DNA of 64,000 nt from an uncultured Rubripirellula sp. Lineage in GTDB: Bacteria; Planctomycetota; Planctomycetia; Pirellulales; Pirellulaceae. This document shows positions 1-10,665 of the stretch, one piece after another. The position numbers and the translations under genes were made by a program. The notes under the pieces are model-generated. The model did not search any database, was not told where the DNA came from, and saw only the letters and a list, made by a program, of their open reading frames with translations. Numbering within the stretch: position 1 is the first letter of the stretch; the number at the start of each line of letters is the position of its first letter. The stretch covers positions 1 to 64,000 of the forward strand of contig CALIBL010000037.1 of assembly GCA_938045805.1 (NCBI GenBank), written 5' to 3'.

Positions 1-640
1 TTGTAGTGCGATGCACAGCGTTGGCGAGTGTCCGAATACGTGAATTCTAGAATTTCAATCTGCGAGCCTTTGATTTCTGTCTCATTGTTGAGGCACCAGG
101 CTTACCACCTGCTGAGCCTGATAGTGTCAGTGAGCACCAGCGTCTTCTGCCCAGAAAAATAAAAGGGAGAAAAAAAGACTTTTTTTTGCTTTCCTTACGG
201 AAGGGATTTGCCCTCTATCGAAACTCTAGGGAATCGAAAGGTCCCCAGAGGGGCAAGTTCGTCTTTCGGGGAAATAAAAAAGCAAAAAAGTTTTGTTTTT
301 TTTGACGGGGGTGTGCTTTCTGATTTCGGCAACAATTTTGAAGTGAGAGAAAGTCGGCTTTTACGGTGGCTGTGAGAAGCAGCAAGAATCGCGCCATTTT
401 GCTTTAGAGCCCTTTGCGATCAGGGGGCAATTTGGTACTTTCTTAGCCCACCCAACCTCGGAGTTGTTGCGCGCTGATTGGCTTTCGGCGTGGATCGAGG
501 GTTTGGTGTGTCCAAAGTGCTTGGAGGCGTATTTCATCAGTCGTTCGTTGATCCCTGTAGCGGGTTCAGCAGAGACGATCGATTCCCAAGCAAGTTGGCG
601 TCACGTCCACTTTCTGAGATATCAGGAGCTATTTCCCAAG
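1..640. other. Long gene-free leader upstream of rpoB
   Basis: No convincing coding sequence lies here. The only open frames are a 60-codon minus-strand frame of biased composition and an in-frame upstream extension of rpoB from 464 that does not resemble RpoB. The stretch has several A and T homopolymer runs (about 160-190 and 272-303) and inverted repeats, for example a 6-bp pair at 97-102/115-120. In most bacteria rplJ-rplL lies just upstream of rpoB. Whether that holds here cannot be seen, because the window starts inside this leader. Confidence 0.6.
208..303 (+). promoter_or_regulatory. Two hairpins, possible attenuator in the rpoB leader
   Basis: Two inverted repeats sit in series. The first pairs 208-216 with 247-256 (9 of 10 positions, one bulge). 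The second is an almost pure A/T hairpin pairing 276-287 with 291-302, followed by one more T. The tandem arrangement, about 340 bp before the rpoB start, could be a partial terminator that tunes rpoBC expression. It could also be the end of the transcript from the upstream operon. No T-tract follows the GC-rich stem directly, so termination is not certain. Confidence 0.25.
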
Positions 641-3600
641 ATGGCAACCACCAGCAAGCGTCGCCTCGAGCCGACGACGGTCAGGCACTTCGGTACCGGC
701 CTTGGTTCTTTCGAACTTCCAGATTTGACCGCCCTGCAAACCGTCTCCTATGACGCTTTTCTTCAGGCGGATGTTGATTCTCGGAAGCGTGAGGATAGGG
801 GTTTAGAGTCCGTGCTGCGTGAGATCTTTCCGATCAGCAGTTACGATGGAAACACATCGCTTGAGTACTTGAGCTACGAGCTTGGAAAACCTCGGTACAC
901 CAGTCAGGAGTGCCGTCAATTGCGTCTGACTTATGGACGCCCGCTGAGAGTATGGTTGCGTTTGAATCGTGAAGAGCCTCACGAGGAAGAGGTGTACCTC
1001 GGTGATCTTCCCATCATGATGGGCGGTGGTGAGTTCATCATCAATGGTGCTGAACGTGTTGTCGTGAGTCAGTTGCACCGCAGTCCCGGCGTTGACTTTG
1101 TTCTCGAGCAAGATACGACGACGGATCGCAAGTTGCCGAGTTGCCGAGTGATTCCCGAGCGTGGCTCATGGATTGAGGTGAACGTCACCAAGAAAGACGC
1201 TTTAACGGTTCGGATTGATCAAAGCGGTAAGTTTGCCGCGACTACTTTGCTTCGGGCAATGGACCCTAGTCTTTCGACCGATGCGGATCTGTTGCAGGCG
1301 TTTTATCCGACCGAGACCTGCAAGATTAGCAGCAGTAAATCGGCCGCCAAGATCGAAGGTAAGATCGCGGTGGACGATGTGGTTTACCCAAGCAGCAGTG
1401 ATCGCGCAGGAGAGATCATTGTTGAAGCGGGGCATCGGATCACCAACGACGTTGCTGAGACGATCTGTACTTCCGGTGTGAAGAGCATCGAAGCGATGGA
1501 TGCTCCCAAGATTCCTTTGATCTTCAACACATTGGCGGAAGATAACACCGCGAGTCACGAAGAGGCACTTCTCAGAATTTATCAGCGATTGCGTCCCGGT
1601 AATCCTCCTCAACTTGAGAAGGCTCGAACGCTCTTCAATGAGAAGTTTTATGATGAGAACCGATATCGGCTGGGCAAGGTTGGGCGGTTCCGTTTGAATC
1701 GTAAGCTCGGGCTTGATGTCGGAGAAGATCTCATGACACTGCGTCATGACGACATGATCTCCGCGATTCGCTACCTGATCGATTTGTTCGACCCTGATAG
1801 CAGTGCTGAAATCGATGATATTGACCATCTGGGTAACCGTCGTTTGCGAACGATTGATGAACTGGCAAGTGAAGAGCTCCGCAAGGGTTTCTTGAAGCTT
1901 CGTCGAACCGTTCAGGAGCGAATGAGTATCAAGGACGCAACGGATATGACTCCGCGTTCATTGATTAACCCAAAGAGCGTTTCTGCCGCGATTGATTTCT
2001 TCTTCGGGCGCGGTGAACTCTCGCAGGTCGTTGACCAGACCAACCCGCTCAGCCAGTTGACGCACGAGCGAAGACTCTCGGCACTGGGTCCTGGCGGTTT
2101 GAATCGTAAGCGTGCAGGCTTCGAGGTTCGTGACGTGCATATTTCGCACTACGGTCGAATCTGCCCGATTGAGACACCGGAAGGTACAAACATTGGTTTG
2201 ATCAGTTCGCTCGCAATTTTCGCGGGCGTGGATGATTACGGCTTCCTCGTGACGCCTTATCGCAGGATCAAAGATGGCAAGACCACTGACGACGTGGTTT
2301 GGTTGAGGGCTGATGAAGAGAGTGAATCCTACGTGGCACCGGCTGACACCGAGGTTGCTGACGGCGCACTCGTCCCAGGGCCGAACATGATTGCTCGTTT
2401 CCGTAGTGACTTCCAAATTGTTCAGCCTGAGCAGGTTGACTACATGGACGTTGCTCCCGCACAGATGGTCGGTGTTTCTGCAGGTCTGATTCCATTCCTT
2501 GAGCATGACGATGCGAACCGTGCTTTGATGGGCTCGAACATGCAGCGTCAAGCGGTTCCACTGTTGGTTGCCGAGCCTCCGATTGTTGGCACGGGCATGG
2601 AACGTGAAGTCGCTCGGAACAGTGCAATGGTCGTGCGTGCACGCCGTGCTGGCAAAGTGACCTTCTGCGATGCGACCCGAATTGAGATTGGCAGCGATCA
2701 CTACGACCTCAAAAAGTATCAGGGTCTTAACGAACGCACCTCGCTGAACCAGCGACCCATCGTGAACATTGGCGATCAGGTCGAGCAGAATCAGATCATC
2801 GCCGACGGTGCTGCAACGTTGAATGGCCAATTGGCACTCGGCCGGAATGTTCTTGTTGGGTTCATGTCGTTCGATGGATTCAACTACGAGGATGCGATCA
2901 TCATCAGCGAAGAGTTGGTGAGGAATGACACCTACACTTCGATTCATATCGAAGATTTCGATGTGGAAATTCGTGAAACCAAACTTGGTCGCGAAGAATT
3001 CACGCGTGACATTCCAAACGTCTCGGAAAAAGCTCTGCGTAACCTCGATGAAAGCGGGATTGTCCAAGTCGGAACTTACGTCAAGCCGGGTGATATCCTG
3101 GTCGGTAAGGTGAGCCCGAAGAGTAAGACAGAGTTGACTCCGGAAGAGAAACTACTCCACGCGATCTTTGGCCGTGCTGGTGAAGATGTGAAAAATGATT
3201 CTCTTGAGGTTCCGTCCGGAATTGAAGGGATTGTGATTGACACACAGAAATTCTCGAGGCGAATGAGTCTTTCTGAAGATGAGAGAAAAGTCTTCGAGAA
3301 AGAATTGAAGGATGTTGAGAGTGCTGGCAACGCTGAGATTGCAAGCACCTTCGAGTCCTTGGTTCGCGATCTTGAGGAAGCAGCCGGTACCAAGCTTAAA
3401 GATGCGACCGGGACTCCTCTCGCTGACGGTCAGGATCCAAAGTTCGTGGCTGAACGAGCAACCTCGTTCCGCATCGATCATATCCTCGATCAAGTCAGTG
3501 ACGCTGCGAAGCAGAAGCAAGTTGAAAAGGTCTATGCTCAGCAGTGGATCAACGTCGAAGTTGCTATCGATGCTCGCGACCGAAAGCTCAACAGCATGAA

Positions 3601-4363
3601 ACGCGGTGATGAGCTTCGCAGTGGTGTGCTTCAAATGGTGAAGGTTTACATCGCCACCAAGAGAGTGATCAGTGTGGGCGACAAGATGGCCGGTCGACAC
3701 GGTAACAAGGGTGTGATCGCCAAGATTCTACCGATCGAAGACATGCCATTCCTCCCTGATGGAACACCGATCCAAATCATGCTCAATCCACTCGGCGTTC
3801 CGAGTCGTATGAATGTGGGGCAGATCCTTGAGACTCACCTCGGTTGGGCGGGAGCAAAATTAGGTTTCCAAGCAATCACTCCTGTCTTTGACGGAGCTTC
3901 GGAGTCTGAAATCAACGATTGTCTCGCTGAGGCGGGTTTGCCTGCTCACGGCAAGATTCGACTTAGCGATGGGCGGACGGGAGAGCCGATGGAGCAGGAA
4001 ACCACCGTTGGTTACATCTACATGCTGAAACTGCATCACCTCGTTGATGACAAGGTGCATGCAAGAAGTACCGGCCCATACTCGCTTATCACTCAGCAGC
4101 CACTTGGTGGGAAAGCCCGCTTTGGTGGTCAGCGATTTGGTGAGATGGAAGTTTGGGCTCTCGAAGCATACGGTGCGGCTTACATCCTTCAGGAATTGCT
4201 CACCGTCAAGAGTGACGACGTTGAGGGTCGAACCAAGATTTACGAATCGATGGTCAAAGGTGAGAACACACTCGAAGCCGGCACACCTGCGAGTTTCGAC
4301 GTTTTGACCAACGAGATCCGAGGTCTTGCCCTGAACATGCAATTGGAAAAACGTCCGATATAG
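641..4363 (+). CDS. rpoB: DNA-directed RNA polymerase subunit beta
   Basis: RpoB is the beta subunit of core RNA polymerase and forms half of the catalytic cleft. The frame is open from 464, but I place the start at ATG 641 (protein begins [11 protein letters not shown]). An AGGAG lies 12 nt upstream at 624-628, and the preceding 59 residues look non-coding. The resulting 1240 aa is normal for the family. Highly conserved blocks are visible: the rifampicin region around residues 458-482 (LSQ..DQ.NPLS..TH.RR.SALGPGG), the block [20 protein letters not shown], and the C-terminal [12 protein letters not shown] and [24 protein letters not shown] motifs. At E. coli positions 514 and 518 it carries Val463 and Thr467, while the equivalents of D516, H526 and S531 are kept. 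It is followed by rpoC after a 254-bp structured spacer and is presumably co-transcribed with it. Confidence 0.98.
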   Translation: MATTSKRRLEPTTVRHFGTGLGSFELPDLTALQTVSYDAFLQADVDSRKREDRGLESVLREIFPISSYDGNTSLEYLSYELGKPRYTSQECRQLRLTYGRPLRVWLRLNREEPHEEEVYLGDLPIMMGGGEFIINGAERVVVSQLHRSPGVDFVLEQDTTTDRKLPSCRVIPERGSWIEVNVTKKDALTVRIDQSGKFAATTLLRAMDPSLSTDADLLQAFYPTETCKISSSKSAAKIEGKIAVDDVVYPSSSDRAGEIIVEAGHRITNDVAETICTSGVKSIEAMDAPKIPLIFNTLAEDNTASHEEALLRIYQRLRPGNPPQLEKARTLFNEKFYDENRYRLGKVGRFRLNRKLGLDVGEDLMTLRHDDMISAIRYLIDLFDPDSSAEIDDIDHLGNRRLRTIDELASEELRKGFLKLRRTVQERMSIKDATDMTPRSLINPKSVSAAIDFFFGRGELSQVVDQTNPLSQLTHERRLSALGPGGLNRKRAGFEVRDVHISHYGRICPIETPEGTNIGLISSLAIFAGVDDYGFLVTPYRRIKDGKTTDDVVWLRADEESESYVAPADTEVADGALVPGPNMIARFRSDFQIVQPEQVDYMDVAPAQMVGVSAGLIPFLEHDDANRALMGSNMQRQAVPLLVAEPPIVGTGMEREVARNSAMVVRARRAGKVTFCDATRIEIGSDHYDLKKYQGLNERTSLNQRPIVNIGDQVEQNQIIADGAATLNGQLALGRNVLVGFMSFDGFNYEDAIIISEELVRNDTYTSIHIEDFDVEIRETKLGREEFTRDIPNVSEKALRNLDESGIVQVGTYVKPGDILVGKVSPKSKTELTPEEKLLHAIFGRAGEDVKNDSLEVPSGIEGIVIDTQKFSRRMSLSEDERKVFEKELKDVESAGNAEIASTFESLVRDLEEAAGTKLKDATGTPLADGQDPKFVAERATSFRIDHILDQVSDAAKQKQVEKVYAQQWINVEVAIDARDRKLNSMKRGDELRSGVLQMVKVYIATKRVISVGDKMAGRHGNKGVIAKILPIEDMPFLPDGTPIQIMLNPLGVPSRMNVGQILETHLGWAGAKLGFQAITPVFDGASESEINDCLAEAGLPAHGKIRLSDGRTGEPMEQETTVGYIYMLKLHHLVDDKVHARSTGPYSLITQQPLGGKARFGGQRFGEMEVWALEAYGAAYILQELLTVKSDDVEGRTKIYESMVKGENTLEAGTPASFDVLTNEIRGLALNMQLEKRPI

Positions 4364-4382
4364 GCGACATGCCACCATTTGC

Positions 4383-4472
4383 GATGGCACTTGAGGTTGG
4401 GATTTGATCCGGCTTCTTGTAAGTGCCATCCACTTGGAGGTTCGATCCAATCGGATCTAGTTTGCACCAAGT
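4383..4472 (+). promoter_or_regulatory. Structured rpoB-rpoC spacer (two stem-loops)
   Basis: The 254-bp rpoB-rpoC gap contains a perfect 10-bp inverted repeat (4383-4392 with 4421-4430). It is followed by a nested structure pairing 4432-4437 with 4467-4472, with an internal 5-bp hairpin at 4444-4448/4453-4457 and a 4-nt loop. No T-tract follows, so this is not an obvious terminator. A processing site or mRNA-stability element between rpoB and rpoC is the simplest reading, and that is inference. The rpoC Shine-Dalgarno AGGAG lies further on at 4604-4608. Confidence 0.4.
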
Positions 4473-4617
4473 CAAGCTAACAGCAAAACAACGCGTGACA
4501 GGTTCTCGAAAGTAAGCACAACATTACCGCATCACTTTCTCAACCGTCATTTTTTCATCCGCCAAAAAGTCTCAATTAGGTTTACCGCCCAATACGGGCA
4601 ACCAGGAGCACAAAAAC

Positions 4618-7600
4618 ATGTCGATTGGCGAATCAAACAGCTACGATCGCATTAACGATTACGCATCCGTTCGTATCTCTCTCGCACGTCCTCAGGACAT
4701 CAAGAGTTGGTCATTCGGTGAGGTGAAGAAACCCGAAACCATCAACTACCGAACCTATCGTCCTGAAAAAGATGGTTTGTTCTGTGAACGAATTTTTGGC
4801 CCTGAAAAGGACTGGGAGTGTGCCTGCGGTAAGTATCGTGGGATGAAGTACAAAGGGATGATCTGTGACCGCTGTGGTGTGAAAGTTACCCATAGTCGTG
4901 TTCGCCGCAAGCGAATGGGTCACATTGAACTTGCCGCACCCGTGGTCCACATTTGGTTCTTCAAGGCGATGCCATCACGTCTTGGTAACCTCTTGGACAT
5001 GAAGACGAGTTCTCTGGAAAAAGTGATTTATTTCCAAGACTACGTGGTGATTGATCCCGGCACCACGGAACTTGAACCACAGCAACTTTTGACCGAGGAA
5101 GAGTACCGCGCGGCACGTGCGCAGTACGGAGACGGTTCGTTCGAAGCCGACATGGGCGCTGAAGCCGTACGTAAGTTGCTCAATCGACTCGACCTGGTTC
5201 AATTGTCCGAGAAACTACGCGTTGAACTGGACGAAACCGGTTCGAAGCAGAAAAAGAAGGATTTGATCAACCGTCTGAAGATCGTTGAATCCATCCGTGA
5301 TAGCGATAATCGTCCTGAGTGGATGGTGCTCGATGTTATTCCCGTTATCCCTCCGGACCTTCGCCCATTGGTTCTCTTGGACAGCGGTAACTTTGCAACA
5401 AGCGACTTGAACGACCTTTATCGTCGTATCATCAACCGAAACAACCGACTTCGTAAGTTGGTTGACCTCAATGCACCTGAAGTGATCATCAGGAACGAGA
5501 AGCGAATGCTTCAGCAGTCAGTCGACGCGTTGTTTGATAACAACCGTTGTAAGCGACCTGTGCTCGGTTCATCGAACCGACCCCTGAAGTCGTTGACCGA
5601 TATGATCAAAGGGAAGCAGGGGCGATTCCGCGAAAACCTACTTGGAAAACGAGTCGATTACTCGGCGCGTAGTGTGATTGTGGTAGGTCCACGACTAAAG
5701 ATCCATCAATGTGGTCTTCCCAAGAAGATCGCGCTGGAACTGTATCAGCCATTCATCATTCGTCGCCTCAAGGAACTCGGCCACGCGGACACAATCAAGT
5801 CCGCCAAGAAGATGCTTGAGCGAAAAGATGAAGAGGTGTGGGATATCCTCGAGCAGGTGATTGCCAATCATCCCGTGCTTCTCAATCGTGCTCCGACCCT
5901 TCACCGAATGGGGATTCAGGCTTTCGAACCAACCTTGGTGGAAGGCAACGCGATCCACCTGCATCCGTTGGTATGTAAAGGCTTCAACGCTGACTTCGAC
6001 GGCGACCAGATGGCAGTCCACCTGCCGCTTTCGATCGAAGCTCAGGTTGAGGCACACACGTTGATGCTAAGTACGAACAACGTCTTTGCTCCGTCGAATG
6101 GTAAGCCGATTATGAGTCCTTCGCAGGATATCGTGATGGGTTGCTACTACACCACTGTTGAGATGCCGGAGCAGCGTGGCGAAGGGATGGTCTTCGCTGG
6201 GTACGACGAAGTCGATTTGGCGTTCGCTCAGGGTGTGGTTGCTTTGCATGCCAAAATCAAGATGCGATTGCCCAAGTACCAGAAACTCAAAACCGAGGAC
6301 GGTAGTGGCAAGTACGGTGATGTGATTGAAACCACGCCGGGACGCGTTCGCTTCAATGAAATGCTTCCTGCCGGAATGGACTTCTACAATCAGGCGATGC
6401 GAAGTGGTGACTTGGCCGGCGTGATTAGTGACTGCTATCAGAAGATTGGTCGCCGAGCAACGATTCACTTACTCGACGACATGATGCAACTTGGGTTCCG
6501 CGAGTCGACTCGATCCGGTTTGTCGTTTGCAACCGATGACTTGGTTACTCCGGACACCAAGACAGACTTCATCAAGGCCGCTGAGAAAGAGGTCATGAAG
6601 CTCAAGAAGTCATACGATCGTGGTCTGATGACAGGTCAGGAACGTTACAACCACGTTCTCGATGAATGGACAAACGCTCGAGAATTGATCACCAAAGACA
6701 TGATGGACGCCATGAAGAATGACGTTCGTGAGGGTGGTTGGTACGTGAACCCCGTGTTCTTGATGTCACACTCCGGTGCTCGTGGTGGTATTGAACAGAT
6801 TCGTCAGCTCGCGGGTATGCGTGGTCTGATGGCGAAGCCAACCGGTGAGATTATCGAGACGCCGATTAAGGCGAACTTCCGTGAAGGATTGTCGGTACTG
6901 GAATACTTCAGTTCGACTCACGGTGCTCGTAAAGGTCTTGCTGATACGGCGTTGAAGACCGCCGACAGTGGTTATTTGACTCGAAAGCTCGCCGACGTCG
7001 CTCAGAACGTTGTTGTGACGATGGACGACTGCGGCACAACACAAGGGATCACCAAGGGTGTTGTTTACCGTGGTGAAAAGGTCGAAGTCAGTCTTGTCGA
7101 TTCGATCAATGGACGTGTCAGTCGCCAGTCAATCGTCAATCCTGTGACCGATGAAGTGATTGTTCACGAAAGTGAGATGATCACTCCGGAGATCGCACGA
7201 AAGATTGAAGGAATGGGTCTGGAGAAGATTCAGGTTCGAACCCCGATGACATGCGATGCTCCTTTGGGTGTCTGTCGCCGTTGTTACGGAATGGATATGT
7301 CCACCGGTGCGTTGGTCGAAGAAGGGATGGCTGTCGGTATCATCGCTGCTCAGAGTATTGGTGAGCCTGGTACTCAGCTAACCATGCGTACGTTCCACAT
7401 CGGTGGTAGTGTGAGTAAGCAGTCGGTTGAGTCGGACATCAAGTCGAAAAAGGCTGGTGAAGCTCGTCTGACTCGAATGCGAGCGGTTGAGAATTCTGCG
7501 GGTGAGCAGATCGTCTTGAATCGAAATGGTGAGATCGCGATCGTTGATGATCGAGGACGCGAAGTCGAGTCTTACGCCGTGCCTGCCGGTGCAACGCTCA

Positions 7601-9036
7601 AGGTTCGAGAAGGCGAGAAGATCACCGAGGGCGCCATCCTTTGCGAATGGAACCCATACTCGATCCCGATCCTTTCCGAAGTTACCGGTAAGATTCGTTT
7701 CGAGGACATCGTTGATGGCGAAACGATGCGAACCGAACGTGAGGCGAGCGGAAACGTGCGGATGATGATCGTCGATCACAAGGGTGATTTGCACCCGCAG
7801 ATCGTGGTCGAAGACGCTGAGGGGAAAGCACTCGATGTGCAGTACCTGCCAGAGCGTGCGATGATCATGGTCAAAGAGGGTGCGGAGATCGGTCCCGGTA
7901 CGATTCTTGCCGAAATGCCGCGTGAAGCGGGTGGTGTTTCGGATATTACCGGCGGTTTGCCGCGTGTTACCGAGATTTTTGAAGCTCGCAAGCCGAAAGA
8001 TCCATCGATCATCGCTGAGGTTGATGGAACCGTTGAGATTCTTGCTGAACGTAAACGTGGTAAGAGAACGATTGTTGTTCGTAGTGAGTCTGGAATCGAG
8101 CGCGAGCACCTCGTGCCACACGGTAAGCACTTCTTGGTTCACAGCGGTGACGAAGTTCGAGCCGGACAGGCCTTGGTCGATGGTCCGCTGGTTCCTCATG
8201 ACATCTTGCGTGTCTCTGGTGAGGAAGCCGTTCAGCAGTACTTGCTGCACGAGATTCAGCAGGTTTACCAATCGCAGAAGGTTGAGATTAACGATAAGCA
8301 CTGCGAAATCATCATTGCTCGCATGCTCCGTAAAGTCAAAATCGAAACCTCCGGCGACAGTAGCCTCTTGCCAGGTCTGGTGATGGATCGGTTCCAATTC
8401 CGTAAGGTGAACGAAGAGCTAACGAGTTGCATCAAGATCACTAATCCTGGTGATAGTGACTTCAGCCAAGGGGTGATCATCCCGCGTGAGACCTTCGAGC
8501 AAACCAATGCTCAGATTGAAGCTTTGGGTGGAACGCCTGCTAAAGGCAAGAAGCCAAAGAGTGCGACCGCTAGCACGCAGTTGCTCGGTATCACGAAGGC
8601 CGCCGTTCAATCGAATAGCTTCATCAGTGCTGCGTCGTTCCAAGAAACGACGAAGGTTCTGACTGAGGCAGCTTTGGCGGGCAAAGTTGATAAGCTAGTT
8701 GGTCTTAAGGAAAACGTGATCCTTGGCCACTTGATCCCAGCCGGTACCGGCTTCCGAATCTTCCAAGAATCAGAAGTCAATTACCGTCGCGAGGCGCTTG
8801 AGGAACTTGCGACTGCTCCTGTGCAAAGCCTTGAAGAGAGTTTCCCGTTGCTCAACGCCGATGACGGTAATGTGGGTCTTGCACCACCTGCCGCACCACC
8901 GATCGATGAACTCGCGTCATCCTTCCCACCTGCGGTTGAATCACCCGCACCACAGCCATCGGAAAATGAAGTCGCTTCGGATCCTTCCGACCTGATTGGC
9001 GGTTCAGATTCGATGTTGGGTGGAAGTCCTGAGTAG
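4618..9036 (+). CDS. rpoC: DNA-directed RNA polymerase subunit beta'
   Basis: RpoC is the beta' subunit and carries the catalytic magnesium. The active-site motif NADFDGD is at residues 457-463 (Asp459, 461, 463). The N-terminal zinc ribbon has Cys68, Cys70, Cys83 and Cys86. A second zinc site is visible in DDCGTTQG and in the later cluster [11 protein letters not shown]. The trigger-loop and bridge-helix regions are conserved ([46 protein letters not shown]). The start ATG 4618 has AGGAG at 4604-4608. At 1472 aa it is slightly longer than the E. coli protein. The last 60 or so residues after the conserved end form a proline-, serine- and acid-rich tail of unknown role. It ends at a strong intrinsic terminator. 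Confidence 0.98.
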   Translation: MSIGESNSYDRINDYASVRISLARPQDIKSWSFGEVKKPETINYRTYRPEKDGLFCERIFGPEKDWECACGKYRGMKYKGMICDRCGVKVTHSRVRRKRMGHIELAAPVVHIWFFKAMPSRLGNLLDMKTSSLEKVIYFQDYVVIDPGTTELEPQQLLTEEEYRAARAQYGDGSFEADMGAEAVRKLLNRLDLVQLSEKLRVELDETGSKQKKKDLINRLKIVESIRDSDNRPEWMVLDVIPVIPPDLRPLVLLDSGNFATSDLNDLYRRIINRNNRLRKLVDLNAPEVIIRNEKRMLQQSVDALFDNNRCKRPVLGSSNRPLKSLTDMIKGKQGRFRENLLGKRVDYSARSVIVVGPRLKIHQCGLPKKIALELYQPFIIRRLKELGHADTIKSAKKMLERKDEEVWDILEQVIANHPVLLNRAPTLHRMGIQAFEPTLVEGNAIHLHPLVCKGFNADFDGDQMAVHLPLSIEAQVEAHTLMLSTNNVFAPSNGKPIMSPSQDIVMGCYYTTVEMPEQRGEGMVFAGYDEVDLAFAQGVVALHAKIKMRLPKYQKLKTEDGSGKYGDVIETTPGRVRFNEMLPAGMDFYNQAMRSGDLAGVISDCYQKIGRRATIHLLDDMMQLGFRESTRSGLSFATDDLVTPDTKTDFIKAAEKEVMKLKKSYDRGLMTGQERYNHVLDEWTNARELITKDMMDAMKNDVREGGWYVNPVFLMSHSGARGGIEQIRQLAGMRGLMAKPTGEIIETPIKANFREGLSVLEYFSSTHGARKGLADTALKTADSGYLTRKLADVAQNVVVTMDDCGTTQGITKGVVYRGEKVEVSLVDSINGRVSRQSIVNPVTDEVIVHESEMITPEIARKIEGMGLEKIQVRTPMTCDAPLGVCRRCYGMDMSTGALVEEGMAVGIIAAQSIGEPGTQLTMRTFHIGGSVSKQSVESDIKSKKAGEARLTRMRAVENSAGEQIVLNRNGEIAIVDDRGREVESYAVPAGATLKVREGEKITEGAILCEWNPYSIPILSEVTGKIRFEDIVDGETMRTEREASGNVRMMIVDHKGDLHPQIVVEDAEGKALDVQYLPERAMIMVKEGAEIGPGTILAEMPREAGGVSDITGGLPRVTEIFEARKPKDPSIIAEVDGTVEILAERKRGKRTIVVRSESGIEREHLVPHGKHFLVHSGDEVRAGQALVDGPLVPHDILRVSGEEAVQQYLLHEIQQVYQSQKVEINDKHCEIIIARMLRKVKIETSGDSSLLPGLVMDRFQFRKVNEELTSCIKITNPGDSDFSQGVIIPRETFEQTNAQIEALGGTPAKGKKPKSATASTQLLGITKAAVQSNSFISAASFQETTKVLTEAALAGKVDKLVGLKENVILGHLIPAGTGFRIFQESEVNYRREALEELATAPVQSLEESFPLLNADDGNVGLAPPAAPPIDELASSFPPAVESPAPQPSENEVASDPSDLIGGSDSMLGGSPE

Positions 9037-9098
9037 ATCGTTTCCTATTGCGTCGATCCCGTGAGCTAATCACCACACGGGATCCAAACAATCATGTG

Positions 9099-9132
9099 AA
9101 GCCAACTTGCGTGGAGTGAGTTGGCTTTTTTT
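9099..9132 (+). terminator. Intrinsic terminator after rpoC
   Basis: A 9-bp perfect stem (9099-9107 with 9119-9127) encloses an 11-nt loop, and a run of seven T begins at 9126, overlapping the last two stem bases. It lies about 60 bp after the rpoC stop and very probably ends the rpoBC transcript. Confidence 0.85.
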
Positions 9133-9271
9133 GTGCTGCTGTACTACTGGAAACGTGCGGCGCTAAGCACGTCGTGGCATCCCTGGACTTGTCGGGCTGT
9201 CGCCCCGGAGTGCGAGTCAATTGGCTATGTGTTGATGGCTTCGCTCAGACCAGCGATTTACCTTTGCAGGG

Positions 9272-10510
9272 TTATTGCTCAAGGTTAAGAAGGAGCGGGT
9301 CAGGAGCACATCGCTGTGCTTCAACCAGACTCGTTTCCCCTCGAAGAACGCGTGTCGCAATCGTTTCCGCCAGTGTTAGCATCCCTTGTTGCCTCGCGAC
9401 TGCATCGATGGTGGCGGCTGGCTGGCTGGAGGCAATTGCCTCTTCGATTTCGTGGCTGTTCTGCAGGATTTCTGAGACGCAGGTCAGTTCTTCATAACCT
9501 TCTTCGAAACACGCTTCACATCCCACAGCCTCGTAGAGATGATCGGGAGAGGTGGGGACTCGACTGGCGAGTCGTTCCGGTACTTGTGATGCCGGCTGAG
9601 TTGAAGCTTGTTTGCACTTGGGACAAAGGGTTCTGATTAAACGTTGATTGATCACTCCGACGAGTGACCTCGCAATGAATTTTGGATTTGCTTCGTATTG
9701 AACCAGTGAATCAATCGCTTCTGCCGCACTCTTGGCATGAATGGTGGCGAGCACCAACTGACCGCTTATGCCGGCCCGAATTGCCGTTTGCGCTGTTCTC
9801 GCATCTCGGATCTCACCAATCATGATGACGTCCGGGCTATGTCGTAAAACCACGGCGAGAAGGTCGGCAAAGTCGAGTCCGATGCGGAGGTTGACTTGTG
9901 ACTGCATGATGCCGGGGATCCCATGTTCAATTGGATCTTCCAGCGTATGGATTTTTCTTGTTTCATCGTTCAGGGCATCGACGGCGGCGTAGAGAGTGCT
10001 CGATTTACCGCTGGCGACCGGTCCTGCGACCAAGATCAATCCTGCAGGTTTGGCGATCATGCTGCGGATGATTTCAAGCTCGTGCGAGTCGTAACCGAGT
10101 TCGGAGAGGGATCGAGTCCCTCGTACCGGGTCGAAGAGTCGGATGGTGACGTCCTGACCAAAGAGCGTCGGGAGCGTGCTCAGTCTGAGATCGACCTTAC
10201 TGCCATTTGGAGTGTGCAGGACACCCCGTCCTTCGGTTGGGCGAAGCATGTCACCCGCGTCCGAGCCCGCAATGACGCGGAGGTGTCCTTGTAGCTTATG
10301 GCCGTAATCGCGGGCTAATCGACGTACAGTCTGGACTTTGCCAAGTCGACGGATAGCGATGATGACGCTGTGTTCCGAGTCAGATACGAATAGGTCACTT
10401 GCATGCTGATCAACCGCCCATTCGATTAGGTTTGCGGCGTAGATCTCGGGTGGAGAGATTTCGATTTCGCCTTCAAGTGCTTCGAATTCCACGTTGTCTT
10501 GGTCTGTCAT
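9272..10510 (-). CDS. GspE/PilB/PilT-type secretion or pilus ATPase
   Basis: This is a hexameric-type ATPase of the type II secretion / type IV pilus family. Walker A is GPVASGKS at residues 163-170; the usual form is GPTGSGKT, so two positions are atypical. The Asp box is TLEDPIEH (189-196), Walker B is DVIMIGE (227-233) and the His box is ATIHAKSAAEA (255-265). A GspE-type zinc element is present with Cys296/Cys299 and Cys331/Cys334. At 412 aa the large N-terminal domain typical of GspE/PilB is missing, although the preceding PAS-like N2 part is present. The zinc site favours GspE/PilB over PilT. No other pilus or secretion gene lies in the window, so its partner is unknown. It is divergent from recQ, and the 155-bp gap presumably holds both promoters. 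Confidence 0.85.
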   Translation of the reverse strand: MTDQDNVEFEALEGEIEISPPEIYAANLIEWAVDQHASDLFVSDSEHSVIIAIRRLGKVQTVRRLARDYGHKLQGHLRVIAGSDAGDMLRPTEGRGVLHTPNGSKVDLRLSTLPTLFGQDVTIRLFDPVRGTRSLSELGYDSHELEIIRSMIAKPAGLILVAGPVASGKSSTLYAAVDALNDETRKIHTLEDPIEHGIPGIMQSQVNLRIGLDFADLLAVVLRHSPDVIMIGEIRDARTAQTAIRAGISGQLVLATIHAKSAAEAIDSLVQYEANPKFIARSLVGVINQRLIRTLCPKCKQASTQPASQVPERLASRVPTSPDHLYEAVGCEACFEEGYEELTCVSEILQNSHEIEEAIASSQPAATIDAVARQQGMLTLAETIATRVLRGETSLVEAQRCAPDPLLLNLEQ

Positions 10511-10665
10511 CTCGATAACTCTAAGGGAAGAAAAGAATTGAAAAGAGCGGAGGATTTTGTTTGCATTGAGTGATGCTGGATTGATCCACTGGGGTTCGCG
10601 AGAGTTGCTCAGTTTATCGGGGATGCCCGCTTGTCTTTTTCAGTTGCAGTGCTAAGCATACCGGA

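Noticed and set aside
215..397. 60-codon minus-strand frame in the rpoB leader
   Set aside because: Low-complexity region with homopolymer runs, no ribosome site and no family features.
464..640. N-terminal extension of rpoB by 59 residues
   Set aside because: The extension does not look like RpoB, while ATG 641 has a ribosome site and the family N-terminus.
1958..3067. 369-codon open frame on the minus strand within rpoB
   Set aside because: It lies antisense to the most conserved part of rpoB and is explained by codon bias of the real gene.
7378..8397. 339-codon open frame on the minus strand within rpoC
   Set aside because: Shadow frame of rpoC, with no recognisable protein features.
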